Positions 46,094-56,933 of a stretch of DNA of 61,850 nt are shown piece by piece. The position numbers were made by a program, and so were the translations under genes. The stretch is from Myxococcales bacterium. GTDB lineage: Bacteria > Myxococcota_A > Polyangia > Polyangiales > Polyangiaceae. The stretch is from the NCBI GenBank assembly GCA_016720545.1, contig JADKKK010000019.1, forward strand, positions 1 to 61,850. Direction: 5' to 3'. The notes beneath the pieces were generated by a model. It did not search any database and was not told the DNA's origin. It saw only the letters and a program-made list of their open reading frames with translations. How positions within the stretch are numbered: the stretch's first letter is position 1; every line of letters starts with the position of its first letter.

Positions 46094-48988
46094 TCACGCA
46101 CGCCGCGACATGGGCCCCAGGCTCTTTCCGACGACCGCCACGCGCTGAAGCACCTTCGTGCCTTCGATCACCGGGACGATGAGGATCGAGAGCACGACCA
46201 GCACGAGCCAGTGGGCGCCCGTCAACGCGTAGGTCTGGAAGACCACCCGGAGGCTCGGGACCAGCACCGAGACGAGGTGGATCGCAGCGCTGAGCGCCAC
46301 GGCGATGAGCAGCGGCCCCGAGAAGCCTGGACGGAGCTTGAAGATCGAGCGGGTCGCTGACCGGCAGCTGAACGCGTGGAACAGGGGCGACAGCGCGAGG
46401 AGAGAGAACGCCAAGGCTCGCCCGTAGAGCACCCGCTCGGGCTCCGCGACGCCAGGCCCGAGCTCCCATGGGTACAGGTAGCAGGCCACCCCGAGCCCCC
46501 CCATCACCACCCCCACGAACGCGATGCCGAAATACTCGCGCTTTCCGAGCAGCCCGGCCGCAACCTCGCGCGGAGGCTCGAGCATCTGGGAGTCGTCGGG
46601 CGGGTCCACGCCGAGCGCGAGCGCGGGGAGCCCGTTGGTCACGAGGTTGATCCACAAGATCATGATGGGGCGCAGCGGCGGCAGCCCAGGGAGGAACGCG
46701 GCGACGAAGACCGTGACGACGAGCCCGGCGTTCGACGAGAGCAGGAAGAAGATGAACTTCTGGATGTTTCGCCAGATCGCCCGGCCCTCGCGGACGGCCT
46801 CGACGATCGTCGCGAAGTTGTCGTCGGCGAGCACCATGTCGGCCGCGCCGCGCGCCACGTCGGTGCCGTCCTTGCCCATCGCCACGCCGATGTGCGCTTC
46901 GCGCAGCGCGGGGGCGTCGTTCACGCCGTCGCCGGTCATCGCGACCACGTGCCCGCGCGCCTTGAAGGCCCGCACGATGCGAAGCTTCTGCTCGGCGGTG
47001 ACGCGCGCGAACACGCGGGCCGCGTCGATACGCGCCGCCAGCGCCTCGTCGGAGAGCGCGGCGAGCTCGGTCCCCGTGAGGGCGATCGCGCCCTCCTCCC
47101 ACAGGCCGAGCTCGCGCGCGATCGCGACCGCGGTGAGCTTGTGATCGCCGGTGATCATCACCGCGCGCACGCCGGCGTCGGCGCAGGCCCGCACGGCCTC
47201 CTTCACCCCGACGCGCGGCGGATCGATCATGGCGACGAGGCCGAGGAAGCAGAGCCGCTGCTCGAGATCGCCGTGGTGATCGGCGCTCGCGTCGTCGTGC
47301 ACGTGCCGAGGGAGCTCGCGCCGGGCGACCGCCAGCACGCGGAGGGCCTCTCCGCTCATGCGGTCGGCCTCCCCCTGGATCACCGCGCGCTGCTCGTCGG
47401 TGAGCTCGACGATCCCCTCCGCGGTCTCGTGCGCGTGGCACAGCGGCAGGAGCACGTCGGTGCTGCCCTTCGTGTGGACGATCTCGCGCCCCTTGGCGTC
47501 GAGAGTGAGCACGGTCATGCGCTTTCGATCGCTGTCGAAGGGCAGCTCCTTCAGGATTCGGTGGCTCGGGAGCACCGACTCCTTGGGCTGCCCACCCTTC
47601 GCGGAGAGCGTCAGCAGCGCGCCCTCGGTGGGATCGCCCACGACCCGGTGGCGCCCCCCCTCGCCTACTTCGAGGCGGGCCGAGTTCGCCAGGGCGACGC
47701 TGGCGAGCAGGTGACGCAGCGGCGCGTAGTCGGTGTCCGCAGGCGAGCCGTCGACGTTCATGAGCTCGCCGACGGGCTCGTAGCCCGTGCCGGTGACGTC
47801 GTAGCTCCGCCCCCCGCAGAACACCTCGCGGACGGTCATCTCGTTCTGGGTGAGCGTCCCGGTCTTGTCGGTGCAGATGACCGTGGCGCTGCCGAGCGTC
47901 TCGACCGCGGCGAGCTTCCGCACGATCGCCCCACGCTTCGCCATGCGCTGCATGCCGAGCGCGAGCGTGATGGTGGTGATGGCGGGGAGCCCCTCGGGGA
48001 TGGCCGCGACCGCGAGGCTCACGGCTCCGAGGAGGATCTGCTGCCAGGTCTCCTTGCCTAGGTAGAGACCCCAGGCGAAAATCAGCGCCGAAAGCACGAG
48101 GCACGCCCACAGGATGCGCTTGCCGAAGTGCTCGAGGCGCTCCTCGAGGGGCGTAGTGCTCTCGCGCGGCGCGCTCATGAGCGTGGAGACCTTCCCGAGC
48201 TGGGTTTCGGGGCCGGTCGCCACCACGAGCGCGCGCCCCTTCCCGCGCACGACGAGGGTGCCGACGAAGAGCATCGTGGCTTGGTCGCCGAGCGGCGCGT
48301 CGATCGCGAGCTCCGCGCGCGCGTCTTTGGTGGCGGGCACCGACTCGCCCGTCAGGGAGGCCTCGTCGACCGACAGATCGATCGCCTGGAGGATGCGCGC
48401 GTCGGCCGCGATGGCGTCGCCGGGCTCGACCTCGAGGATGTCGCCGGGCACGACCTCCCGCGCCGGGACGACCGTGGGGAGCTCGTCGCGCAGCACGCGC
48501 GCCGAGGGCGAGAGCATCTTCTGGAGGGCGTCGAGCGCGGCCCCCGCGCGGCGCTCCTGCACGTACCCGAGCACCGCGTTCAGCACGACGATGAGGACGA
48601 TCGAGATCGCGTCACCCCAGCGTGAGAGGAAGCCCTCCTGCGCGTTGCCGGCACCATTCACCACGGCCACGACGCCAGCCACCAGCAGGGTCCCGACGAT
48701 GGGGTTCGCGAACTGCCCGAAGAACTGCTTCAAGGCGCTCGGCGGCGGCGGCGCCGGGAGCTCGTTCGGGCCCGCGGTGAGCAGGCGAGCGGCCGCCTCC
48801 TTCGCGGTGAGGCCCACGGGGGTGGCCTTCAGGCGCTCGAGCAGGACCTCGGGGGCCTCGACGTGGAACGCCGTGGGCGCCGAGCCCCCGGCGGGTGTGG
48901 TTGCGCTGGGCGGGGTACGTTCCAAAGGGGGGGCGCCATCATGCAAGAGCCTGGGCACTTTTGTAAGCGCCTTCGGCGGCGCCGCCAC
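46094..48988 (-). CDS. Ca2+-type P-type ATPase
   Basis: A 964-residue P2-type cation pump with a GTG start and a 45-residue Pro-rich extension. The cation-ATPase N domain (about 45-110) precedes transmembrane helices M1-M2. The actuator loop has Thr-Gly-Glu-Ser. M4 carries Ile-Pro-Glu-Gly-Leu-Pro, a Ca2+-site element, and the phosphorylated residue is Asp374 in Cys-Thr-Asp-Lys-Thr-Gly-Thr-Leu-Thr. The nucleotide domain has Glu-Leu-Pro-Phe-Asp-Ser, and the hinge is Thr-Gly-Asp-Gly-Val-Asn-Asp-Ala-Pro-Ala. Six C-terminal helices carry Asn-Leu-Val-Thr-Asn-Gly-Leu-Pro-Ala. It is most like SERCA/PMCA-type exporters, so Ca2+ (or Mn2+) export is likely. It lies downstream of pspA, with 235 nt between. 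Confidence 0.95.
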   Translation of the reverse strand: MAAPPKALTKVPRLLHDGAPPLERTPPSATTPAGGSAPTAFHVEAPEVLLERLKATPVGLTAKEAAARLLTAGPNELPAPPPPSALKQFFGQFANPIVGTLLVAGVVAVVNGAGNAQEGFLSRWGDAISIVLIVVLNAVLGYVQERRAGAALDALQKMLSPSARVLRDELPTVVPAREVVPGDILEVEPGDAIAADARILQAIDLSVDEASLTGESVPATKDARAELAIDAPLGDQATMLFVGTLVVRGKGRALVVATGPETQLGKVSTLMSAPRESTTPLEERLEHFGKRILWACLVLSALIFAWGLYLGKETWQQILLGAVSLAVAAIPEGLPAITTITLALGMQRMAKRGAIVRKLAAVETLGSATVICTDKTGTLTQNEMTVREVFCGGRSYDVTGTGYEPVGELMNVDGSPADTDYAPLRHLLASVALANSARLEVGEGGRHRVVGDPTEGALLTLSAKGGQPKESVLPSHRILKELPFDSDRKRMTVLTLDAKGREIVHTKGSTDVLLPLCHAHETAEGIVELTDEQRAVIQGEADRMSGEALRVLAVARRELPRHVHDDASADHHGDLEQRLCFLGLVAMIDPPRVGVKEAVRACADAGVRAVMITGDHKLTAVAIARELGLWEEGAIALTGTELAALSDEALAARIDAARVFARVTAEQKLRIVRAFKARGHVVAMTGDGVNDAPALREAHIGVAMGKDGTDVARGAADMVLADDNFATIVEAVREGRAIWRNIQKFIFFLLSSNAGLVVTVFVAAFLPGLPPLRPIMILWINLVTNGLPALALGVDPPDDSQMLEPPREVAAGLLGKREYFGIAFVGVVMGGLGVACYLYPWELGPGVAEPERVLYGRALAFSLLALSPLFHAFSCRSATRSIFKLRPGFSGPLLIAVALSAAIHLVSVLVPSLRVVFQTYALTGAHWLVLVVLSILIVPVIEGTKVLQRVAVVGKSLGPMSRRA

Positions 48989-49223
48989 GCAGCGGAGCCC
49001 CGCCGCTCGCCCGCGGAGCGTGGACGCCGTCCCGCCGCGCCGACGCAGCCCCCTCGCGCGTGTCTCGCCCCGCGCAAGGAAACGCGGCGCGCTTCATGAC
49101 GGTTCGGCCAGGCTGAACGCCGAGCGCGCCTACGTCTCGCCCAGCGCCGCGCGGTCGAAACGGCGGGATCCGCGCCCAAGATCCCGCCCAAGAGCGCGAC
49201 ACTACTTATGTTTTCTCGCTCTG

Positions 49224-50057
49224 CTACCGCGCCTTGCGTTGCTGGCCGGCCGCCTCGGCTTCCATCTCCTCGAGCGCGGCAGCGAGCTCGTCCTCCTCCT
49301 TCGAGGAGGCGGCGGGCGGGGGCGCGGCGGGCGCCTGCACGCGCGCCTGGACCCCCACCTCGGGGGCCTTGGGGGCCTCCGCCGGGGCGAGCCCCATCTT
49401 GCGCTTGAGCGCCGCCAGCTCGTCCTCGGCTCCGGCGTCCCGCTCGAGGGACTGGAAGCGAGAGGCGAGCACGTCGCCCGAGTACTCCTCCTGCAGCTCG
49501 GCGCCCGCCTCGGCCTCCGCCTCGAGCTGGTCGATCTTGGCGGACATGCGATCGAAGGTCTCGAACGCGCTCTGGTCCTTGAGGCCGTGCCTGGTCTCTT
49601 GGATAGACTTCTGAGCCTCGGCGCGCTTCTTCCGCGCCACGAGCACGTTCTTCTTGCGCTTCGCCTCCTCGATCTTGTCGTTCAGCATGCGGAGCGCCCG
49701 CTTCAGCTGATCGACGGAGGCCTTCTGCTTCGACCACTGATCGTTGAAGGTCTGCGCGAGCTCGTCGTGCTCCTTCTTGCGCGAGAGCGCCTCTTTCGCG
49801 AGCTCTTCGTTGCCGGCGCGGAGGGCCATCATCGCGCGGCGCTCCCATTCGGCCGCGTTCGCGGCCTCCTGCTCGTGCTGCTTCGCGAGCCTCTTCTCGT
49901 CGGCGATGGCGACGGCGACCTGCTTCTTCGCCTCGACGAGCTGGTTGTTCATGTCGACGACGACCTGGTTCAGCATCTTCTCCGGGTCTTCGGACTTGCT
50001 GATGAGGTCGTTCAGGTTCGACTTGATGAGCTGCGCCAGGCGGCTGAATATTCCCAT
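49224..50057 (-). CDS. pspA: PspA/IM30 family membrane-stress protein
   Basis: A 277-residue PspA. The amphipathic N-terminal helix Met-Gly-Ile-Phe-Ser-Arg-Leu-Ala is conserved, followed by Asn-Leu-Asn-Asp-Leu-Ile-Ser-Lys-Ser-Glu-Asp-Pro-Glu-Lys-Met-Leu. About 170 residues of coiled coil form the ESCRT-III-like core. The last 55 residues are a Pro/Ala/Glu-rich tail that ordinary PspA lacks. PspA and IM30 polymerise on damaged inner membrane and limit leakage. A short palindrome ACGTG-GA-CACGT lies at 50115-50126 upstream. The known partners pspF, pspB and pspC are not here; instead a small YbjN/CesT-like gene precedes it and a Ca2+-type ATPase follows. Confidence 0.93.
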   Translation of the reverse strand: MGIFSRLAQLIKSNLNDLISKSEDPEKMLNQVVVDMNNQLVEAKKQVAVAIADEKRLAKQHEQEAANAAEWERRAMMALRAGNEELAKEALSRKKEHDELAQTFNDQWSKQKASVDQLKRALRMLNDKIEEAKRKKNVLVARKKRAEAQKSIQETRHGLKDQSAFETFDRMSAKIDQLEAEAEAGAELQEEYSGDVLASRFQSLERDAGAEDELAALKRKMGLAPAEAPKAPEVGVQARVQAPAAPPPAASSKEEDELAAALEEMEAEAAGQQRKAR

Positions 50058-50169
50058 GGATGGATCTCGCGGGCTCGAGGGATTGGCCGTTGCGGGAGCG
50101 CCAGCGCGCTCCCCACGTGGACACGTAAAGATTGGGGGGACGCCACCGCGCTCGGCGGCGGCGCGGGGC

Positions 50170-50562
50170 TCAGCTTGGCGCTCGGGAGAGCTCCACCAGC
50201 GCGGGCACTTGCTGCGCCAAGGTCACGTCGATCTCGTCGAGCAGCGCCTCGAGCTCGTTGTAGTCGAGGTTCTGGAGCTCGAGCGCGCTCGTGAGCACGA
50301 CGTTGTCTTCCTCCAGGCCGAAGCTCGTGTGCACGAGCGTGCTGGCGTTCAGCGACAGGAGCCGACGAAAAAACTCGGAGCCGCCCTCGGCGGGCGCCTT
50401 GCCGACGTTGACCCGCGTCACGACGAGGGGCGGGTCTACGTGTAGGGCGATGGGCGGGGCCGCCTCGCTCGTCGCGCCGAGGACGTAGGTCCCGTCCTCC
50501 AGCGGCGAGAACCGCCGGTTCATCTTGGTCAGGTACGCCTCGACGTCTTTCTCCGTGCGCAT
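50170..50562 (-). CDS. YbjN/CesT-like small protein
   Basis: A 130-residue protein. Order of elements: an N-terminal helix with Val-Glu-Ala-Tyr-Leu, a strand with Gly-Thr-Tyr-Val-Leu-Gly, two strands with Ile-Ala-Leu-His-Val-Asp-Pro-Pro-Leu-Val-Val-Thr, a helix Phe-Phe-Arg-Arg-Leu-Leu-Ser-Leu-Asn, His-Thr-Ser-Phe-Gly-Leu-Glu-Glu-Asp-Asn-Val, and a long C-terminal helix. This alpha-beta arrangement is that of CesT-type chaperones and YbjN. The conserved Leu-x-x-Asn-Ala-Ser element is present. It probably binds a partner rather than a small molecule. It is upstream of pspA on the same strand with 112 nt between, so coregulation is plausible. Confidence 0.7.
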   Translation of the reverse strand: MRTEKDVEAYLTKMNRRFSPLEDGTYVLGATSEAAPPIALHVDPPLVVTRVNVGKAPAEGGSEFFRRLLSLNASTLVHTSFGLEEDNVVLTSALELQNLDYNELEALLDEIDVTLAQQVPALVELSRAPS

Positions 50563-50734
50563 TCTACCCCTCGCGTGCAGATGATCGCGTTCCGTGGGCG
50601 CGAGCGCGCCCCACCTCCGCCCCGCTCAACGCAACGGGAAGGAACGTGACCACTCTACGGCATACCGCCAGGCTTCGGCGTCCATTCCGCTTTCAAACGA
50701 AATCGCCCGCGCGCTGTGCTACGTTTCCGGCCAC

Positions 50735-51742
50735 ATGGTGGCGGACTCCAGGATCCCGTCGGGGACCATCCTCGGCGGTAAGTTCCGCATTCGCCGGCTC
50801 TTGGGACAGGGCGGCATGGGCGAGGTGTACGCGGGCGAGGGGCGCCGCGGCGAGAAGGTCGCCATCAAGGTGCTCCACGACCGCGCCGCGAAGGATCCCG
50901 ACCTCGTGGCGCGCTTCAACCGCGAGGCGGAGATCGCCCGCAGCATCCATTCGGAGTACGTCGCCGCGGTGCTCGGCTCGGGGAAAGAGCGGGACGGGCG
51001 CCTCTGGATAGCCTTCGAGCGCCTGGTGGGCGAGGGGCTCGACGAGCGACTCCGCCGCGAGCAGTACCTCGCGTTCTCCGAGGTGGTCCCGATCGTCGAC
51101 GACGCGCTGCAGGGCCTCATCGCGGCGCACGACGCCCGCGTCATCCACCGCGACATCAAGCCCGCGAACCTGTTCGTCGAGAAGCGAAAGCTGACGCACG
51201 CGGAGCTCGCGGGCGGGGCGCGCGAGGAGCGCACCCGCATCCTCGACTTCGGGGTCTCCAAGCTCCGCCCGGCGGCCGACCGCAACGAGCCCTCGCTCAC
51301 CGCGTTCGACGCGACCTTGGGCAGCTTTGCCTACATGGCGCCCGAGCAGGTGCGGGGCTCGGCGCGCGTCGACGAGCGCGCCGATCTGTACGCGCTCGGC
51401 GCCGTCGCGTTCCGCGGGCTCACCGGGCGACTCCCGTTCGAGGGCACGAACGCGCTCACGCTGGTGGCGCTGAAGCTCGATCGCGATCCGCCCAGCCTCA
51501 CCTCCACGACCGGTGACGAGTGGCCCCAGGCGATCGAGCGGTTCCTGGGCAAGCTCATGGCCCGCGAGCGCGAGAACCGCTTCCGCACGGCCGCCGAGAC
51601 CCTCACCGCCTGGCGCGCGGTGTCCACCGCGATGGACGACGTGAGGCACCGGCCGCGCAGCGTCGGCGAGCCGGCCCCCGAACCCGCCGAGCCGACGCAA
51701 GGCACGTTCGCCGACGACTACGAGCTGCCGTATCGGCGCTGA
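50735..51742 (+). CDS. Soluble serine/threonine protein kinase
   Basis: A 335-residue kinase starting at ATG 50735. The domain is complete: Gly-Gln-Gly-Gly-Met-Gly-Glu-Val-Tyr, Val-Ala-Ile-Lys, Ile-His-Arg-Asp-Ile-Lys-Pro-Ala-Asn-Leu, Asp-Phe-Gly-Val-Ser and Met-Ala-Pro-Glu-Gln. The kinase core fills almost the whole protein. A short C-terminal region (about 290-335) is Pro-rich and has no membrane segment. The insertion between the catalytic loop and Asp-Phe-Gly (Lys-Arg-Lys-Leu-Thr-His-Ala-Glu) is longer than usual. It is convergent with a second kinase gene at 51777-53387, 34 nt away. Confidence 0.94.
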   Translation: MVADSRIPSGTILGGKFRIRRLLGQGGMGEVYAGEGRRGEKVAIKVLHDRAAKDPDLVARFNREAEIARSIHSEYVAAVLGSGKERDGRLWIAFERLVGEGLDERLRREQYLAFSEVVPIVDDALQGLIAAHDARVIHRDIKPANLFVEKRKLTHAELAGGAREERTRILDFGVSKLRPAADRNEPSLTAFDATLGSFAYMAPEQVRGSARVDERADLYALGAVAFRGLTGRLPFEGTNALTLVALKLDRDPPSLTSTTGDEWPQAIERFLGKLMARERENRFRTAAETLTAWRAVSTAMDDVRHRPRSVGEPAPEPAEPTQGTFADDYELPYRR

Positions 51743-51776
51743 CTGCAGGCACCGGAGCGGGACCGCGCGGCGCCGA

Positions 51777-53387
<1,611 letters not shown>

Positions 53388-53504
53388 GCGGCCAACTCTA
53401 CCCTCGGCCAGCCTGGCGCGCCAAGCGCGCAGGTTCTCGCCGGGGGTCGGGCGGCGCGGCGCTCGCGACGGCGTGCGGTTTCGTGGTAACTGCACCACGC
53501 GTTC

Positions 53505-55037
53505 ATGGGCTACCCCCTCACCGTCGCTCTCCGTTACCTCGTCTCGAAGAAGCGCTCCTTCATTTCGGTCGGGACCGCGTTCGCGATGTTCGGGGTGATG
53601 ATCGGCGTCGCGGCGCTCGCGACGGTCATGAGCGTCACGGGCGGATTCCAGAAGCAGTTCCGGGACAAGGTGCTCGGGGTGAACGCCCACGTCCTCGTGC
53701 TGAAATACTCGGTCGACTTCCGCGAGTACCCGGACGTCATGAAGAAGGTCGCCGACGTGCCCGGCGTCAAGGGCGTCGCGCCGTTCATCATCAACCCGAT
53801 GATGGTCACCCACGGGGGCCGCACGGCCACCGGGGTGCTGCTGAAGGGCGTCGACCCCGAGTTCATGCCGAAGGTGCTCGACCTCCCGAGGCACATCGTC
53901 GAGGGAAACCTGGACGGCCTGCGAAAGCCGGGCGCGAAGCCGCCCGAGCGACGGGTCGAGCCGTTCGACCCTTTCCCGTCCAACTCGGGCGCCCGCGATG
54001 GCGGCGCGAGCCGCTCGGTCCTCGGCGATCTGCACGCGGCGGGGCTCGATCCCGATCGCTCGGACGCCGGCGCGCCCGACGACGCGGCCGCACCGACCGC
54101 GGCCCCGGCCCCGACGGTCGTCGGCGCCGTCACGCCCGACGGCGGCTACGCGAGCCAGCTCCCCACGAACGACGACGACGTCCTCCCCGAGTCGGTCGAT
54201 CCCGATCCGTGCAAGAGCCCGGAGCAGATCAAGAAGCTGCCCGGCGTGGTGATCGGGCGGACGCTCGGCCGACAGCTCGGCGTGAAGCTCGGCGACTGCC
54301 TGCAGATCACCTCGCCGACCATCGGCGTCTCCCTCGGCGCGAGCGGTGCGCGACCGCCGATCGCGAAGCAGTTCCGCGTCATCGCGGTCTTCGAGGCCGG
54401 CTTCGACCAGTACGACTCCAAGCTGGTGTACACCGACCTCTACGAGGCCCAGGGCTTCTACGACCAGGGCGACAGCGTCACGGGGGTCGAGATGACCATC
54501 GACGACATCGACAACTCCGGGGCCATCGCGAAGGAAATCGACCGTCGCCTCGCCAACGGCGTCTACCACACGCTCGACTGGCGGGAGCTCAACCATGGCC
54601 TCTTCACGGCGCTCCTCATCCAGCAAATCGGGATGAGCTTCATGCTCGCCCTGAACATCCTCGTGGCGGCGTTCACCGTCGTGGCGGTGCTCATCATGGT
54701 CGTGCTCGACAAGAAGCGGGAGATCGCCCTCTTGAAGGCCCTGGGCGCGACCGACCGCGCCATCCTCCGCATCTTCCTCTACCAGGGCACGCTCATCGGC
54801 GTCGTGGGGACGGGGCTGGGTCTCCTCCTGGGGTACGCCTGCTGCCGAGCCATCGCGGCCTACCCTTTCCCACTCGACCCCAAGGTCTACTTCATCTCGC
54901 ACTTGCCGGTCCTCATTCGGCCGAACGAGTTCCTCATCACGGGCGCCATCGCCGTGTTCATCAGCAGCGTGGCCACCATCGTCCCCGCGCTCTACGCGTC
55001 CCGCATGCGGCCCGCCGACGGGCTGCGGGCGGAATAA
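53505..55037 (+). CDS. LolC/LolE-type ABC transporter permease with large periplasmic insertion
   Basis: A 510-residue FtsX-family permease. The N-terminal motif Ala-Leu-Arg-Tyr-Leu-Val-Ser-Lys-Lys-Arg-Ser-Phe-Ile-Ser and the first membrane helix match LolC/E. The periplasmic domain (about 45-370) contains Gly-Val-Lys-Gly-Val-Ala-Pro and Gly-Val-Asp-Pro, then a Pro/Ala/Asp-rich low-complexity insertion at about 145-235 before Gly-Val-Val-Ile-Gly-Arg. Three C-terminal helices with Asp-Lys-Lys-Arg-Glu-Ile-Ala-Leu-Leu-Lys-Ala-Leu-Gly-Ala and Ala-Ala-Tyr-Pro-Phe-Pro follow. LolCDE extracts lipoproteins from the inner membrane. No ATPase (LolD) or second permease is adjacent. It may work as a homodimer, as LolF-type proteins do. 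Confidence 0.9.
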   Translation: MGYPLTVALRYLVSKKRSFISVGTAFAMFGVMIGVAALATVMSVTGGFQKQFRDKVLGVNAHVLVLKYSVDFREYPDVMKKVADVPGVKGVAPFIINPMMVTHGGRTATGVLLKGVDPEFMPKVLDLPRHIVEGNLDGLRKPGAKPPERRVEPFDPFPSNSGARDGGASRSVLGDLHAAGLDPDRSDAGAPDDAAAPTAAPAPTVVGAVTPDGGYASQLPTNDDDVLPESVDPDPCKSPEQIKKLPGVVIGRTLGRQLGVKLGDCLQITSPTIGVSLGASGARPPIAKQFRVIAVFEAGFDQYDSKLVYTDLYEAQGFYDQGDSVTGVEMTIDDIDNSGAIAKEIDRRLANGVYHTLDWRELNHGLFTALLIQQIGMSFMLALNILVAAFTVVAVLIMVVLDKKREIALLKALGATDRAILRIFLYQGTLIGVVGTGLGLLLGYACCRAIAAYPFPLDPKVYFISHLPVLIRPNEFLITGAIAVFISSVATIVPALYASRMRPADGLRAE

Positions 55038-55187
55038 GGCACCTAGAGACATCGCCCCGCGCCGTTCTCGTCCGCTTCCTCTCGAGAAAGTCGGTCCAGT
55101 CGGCGGCAATCGGAGCTACTGTGCCTCTTTCATTGGCCGCCGTCGGCGGCGGTGCGAGCGTAACCACCGAAAGGGGCGCGATTCTTC

Positions 55188-56933
55188 ATGCGATGGCTCG
55201 TCGAGGTGTCGGCGATTGGGAAGGGCGACCCGCAGTCCTTCTGCGTCGAAGCAGAGACCTGGCAGCGAGCCCTCCAGCTCGTCCGCGCCCACCGGGGCGA
55301 GACCAGCCCGATGAGCGGGTTCTCCATCGAGCTGCTGGAGGCGGGCTACCGGGCCGTCGATCCGGTGGCGCGCCTGCGCTTCGTCGTCAAGCGAACGACC
55401 GACACCGCGGCGCTGACGCCCCTCGACAACCAGGCGGCCGCGCCGGCCGCGGCTTCGGCGGGGTCGGCCGCTCCTGGCGCCACCACCAAGCCTTCCGCGA
55501 CTGCCCCTGCCGTGCCGGCCGCCGCTGGCCCCAAGCCGGCCGTTGGCTCCAAGCCTGCGGTCGCCGCCGGGCCTGCCCAGGCCGTCGGGTCCAAGCCCGC
55601 CGCCTCCGCCGCCGTCGGCTCCAAGCCCGCGGTGGGCGCGAAGCCCGCGGCGGCTGCGCCAGGCGCAGCGGCTCCGCGACCCGGCGGGACGAGCGCCGCA
55701 CCTGCCACCGCCACGAAGCCGTCGGCGCCGCGCGCCCTGCCCGCGTCGCTCGCGAACTCCACCGACCTCGACACCACGGTGAAGACCGTGGATCCGCTCG
55801 ACGTCGCGGGAAACGCGAGTCGCAACGTCTTCGAGAGCGCGACCGTAGAGGTTCCCGTGGTGCCCGTGCCCGCGCCGGTGGCGCCGCAGGGCGCCCCGGC
55901 TGAGCCTGTGCCCGACAACGCAGCCGCCGTCGGGTCGGGGCTGGAGGTGCTGTCGCGTCGAGAGCACTCGCCCACCGAGAGCCTCCCCCTGAGCTACCGG
56001 GAGTACGCCTTCCTGGTGCAAGCAGGGACGAAGGAGGGAGCCGCGGTCGGGTTGCTGCTCGCGCAGCTCGAGCTGGTGCAGGCCGCCCTAGGCACCGCGC
56101 AGACCGGGAAGCTGGTGCAGCTCGCAGTGTTCGACGAGCGGTTCGAGGGGAAGGCCAGCAAGCCTCCGCTCGCGACGCTCACCTGGAAGGACTGGCGCGG
56201 CGATCCAACGGTCCACTTCCCGAGGCGCGCAGCCCCGGGATCCAAAGCGTCCAGCGCGCCGGCGGGAGCGCCAGCGGCCGCAGCGCCGCCCGCGGCCGTC
56301 AAGCAGACGCTCGTGGAGCCCGTCACCACGCTCGACGACACGCGCGCGATCCGCCCCGCCGAGGGGCGCACCGAAGAACCCCTCCGCATCGTCGTGCCCG
56401 CCGATCTCGAGCGCACGGCGGAGCGGCCGGCCCCGCGCGCCCGGGCCGCGGCGCCGCGACCTTGCTCGGCGTGCCGCAGCTGGTCGAGCCTCTCCCGCCG
56501 AACGCGCCGGCCCCCGCCCCGCACACACTCGCGTCCGCGAGCCCCGCGTCCGCAAGCCCCGCGTCCGCAAGCCCCGCGCCCCGACCCGCGAGCGTCCCGC
56601 CTCCCGCCCCCGCCACCCGACCCGCGAGCGTCCCGCCTCCCGCCCCCGCCTCCCGACCCGCGAGCGTGCCACCTCCCGCCCCCGCCGCGCGCCCTCAGAG
56701 CGTGCCACCTCCCGCCCCCGTCGCGCGCCCCCAGAGCGTCCCGCCTCCCGCCCCGGTCGCGCGCCCCCAGAGCGTCCCGCCTCCCGCCCCCGCGCCCGCT
56801 CCGGCGGGGCCTCTGGTGCTGCCACGCTTCACGCCGGGCCCCGGGGCCGTCGCGATGGTGCCGCCGGCGCCGGCGCCCGCCCCCGCGCGCTCCGATGCCG
56901 AGTCCCCCTTCACGCCCCCCCCGGGGAACGTGA
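55188..56933 (+). CDS. N-terminal part of a frame-disrupted GAF-domain protein
   Basis: Residues 1-70 form a small conserved-looking domain (Trp-Leu-Val-Glu-Val-Ser-Ala, Glu-Thr-Trp-Gln-Arg-Ala-Leu-Gln-Leu). A Lys/Pro/Ala-rich repeat linker follows (several Gly-Ser-Lys-Pro-Ala units). A second structured region spans about 270-345 (Tyr-Arg-Glu-Tyr-Ala-Phe-Leu-Val, Leu-Ala-Thr-Leu-Thr-Trp-Lys-Asp-Trp-Arg-Gly). From about 56440 this frame turns into Arg/Pro-rich text while the frame one base back becomes the coding one (56462-57493). A single missing base near 56420-56460 would join the two into one protein of about 770 residues with a C-terminal GAF domain. The sequence there is a run of CCG/GCG/GCC, prone to deletion. 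The true 3' end of this feature is thus near 56440. Function unknown. Confidence 0.65.
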   Translation: MRWLVEVSAIGKGDPQSFCVEAETWQRALQLVRAHRGETSPMSGFSIELLEAGYRAVDPVARLRFVVKRTTDTAALTPLDNQAAAPAAASAGSAAPGATTKPSATAPAVPAAAGPKPAVGSKPAVAAGPAQAVGSKPAASAAVGSKPAVGAKPAAAAPGAAAPRPGGTSAAPATATKPSAPRALPASLANSTDLDTTVKTVDPLDVAGNASRNVFESATVEVPVVPVPAPVAPQGAPAEPVPDNAAAVGSGLEVLSRREHSPTESLPLSYREYAFLVQAGTKEGAAVGLLLAQLELVQAALGTAQTGKLVQLAVFDERFEGKASKPPLATLTWKDWRGDPTVHFPRRAAPGSKASSAPAGAPAAAAPPAAVKQTLVEPVTTLDDTRAIRPAEGRTEEPLRIVVPADLERTAERPAPRARAAAPRPCSACRSWSSLSRRTRRPPPRTHSRPRAPRPQAPRPQAPRPDPRASRLPPPPPDPRASRLPPPPPDPRACHLPPPPRALRACHLPPPSRAPRASRLPPRSRAPRASRLPPPRPLRRGLWCCHASRRAPGPSRWCRRRRRPPPRAPMPSPPSRPPRGT

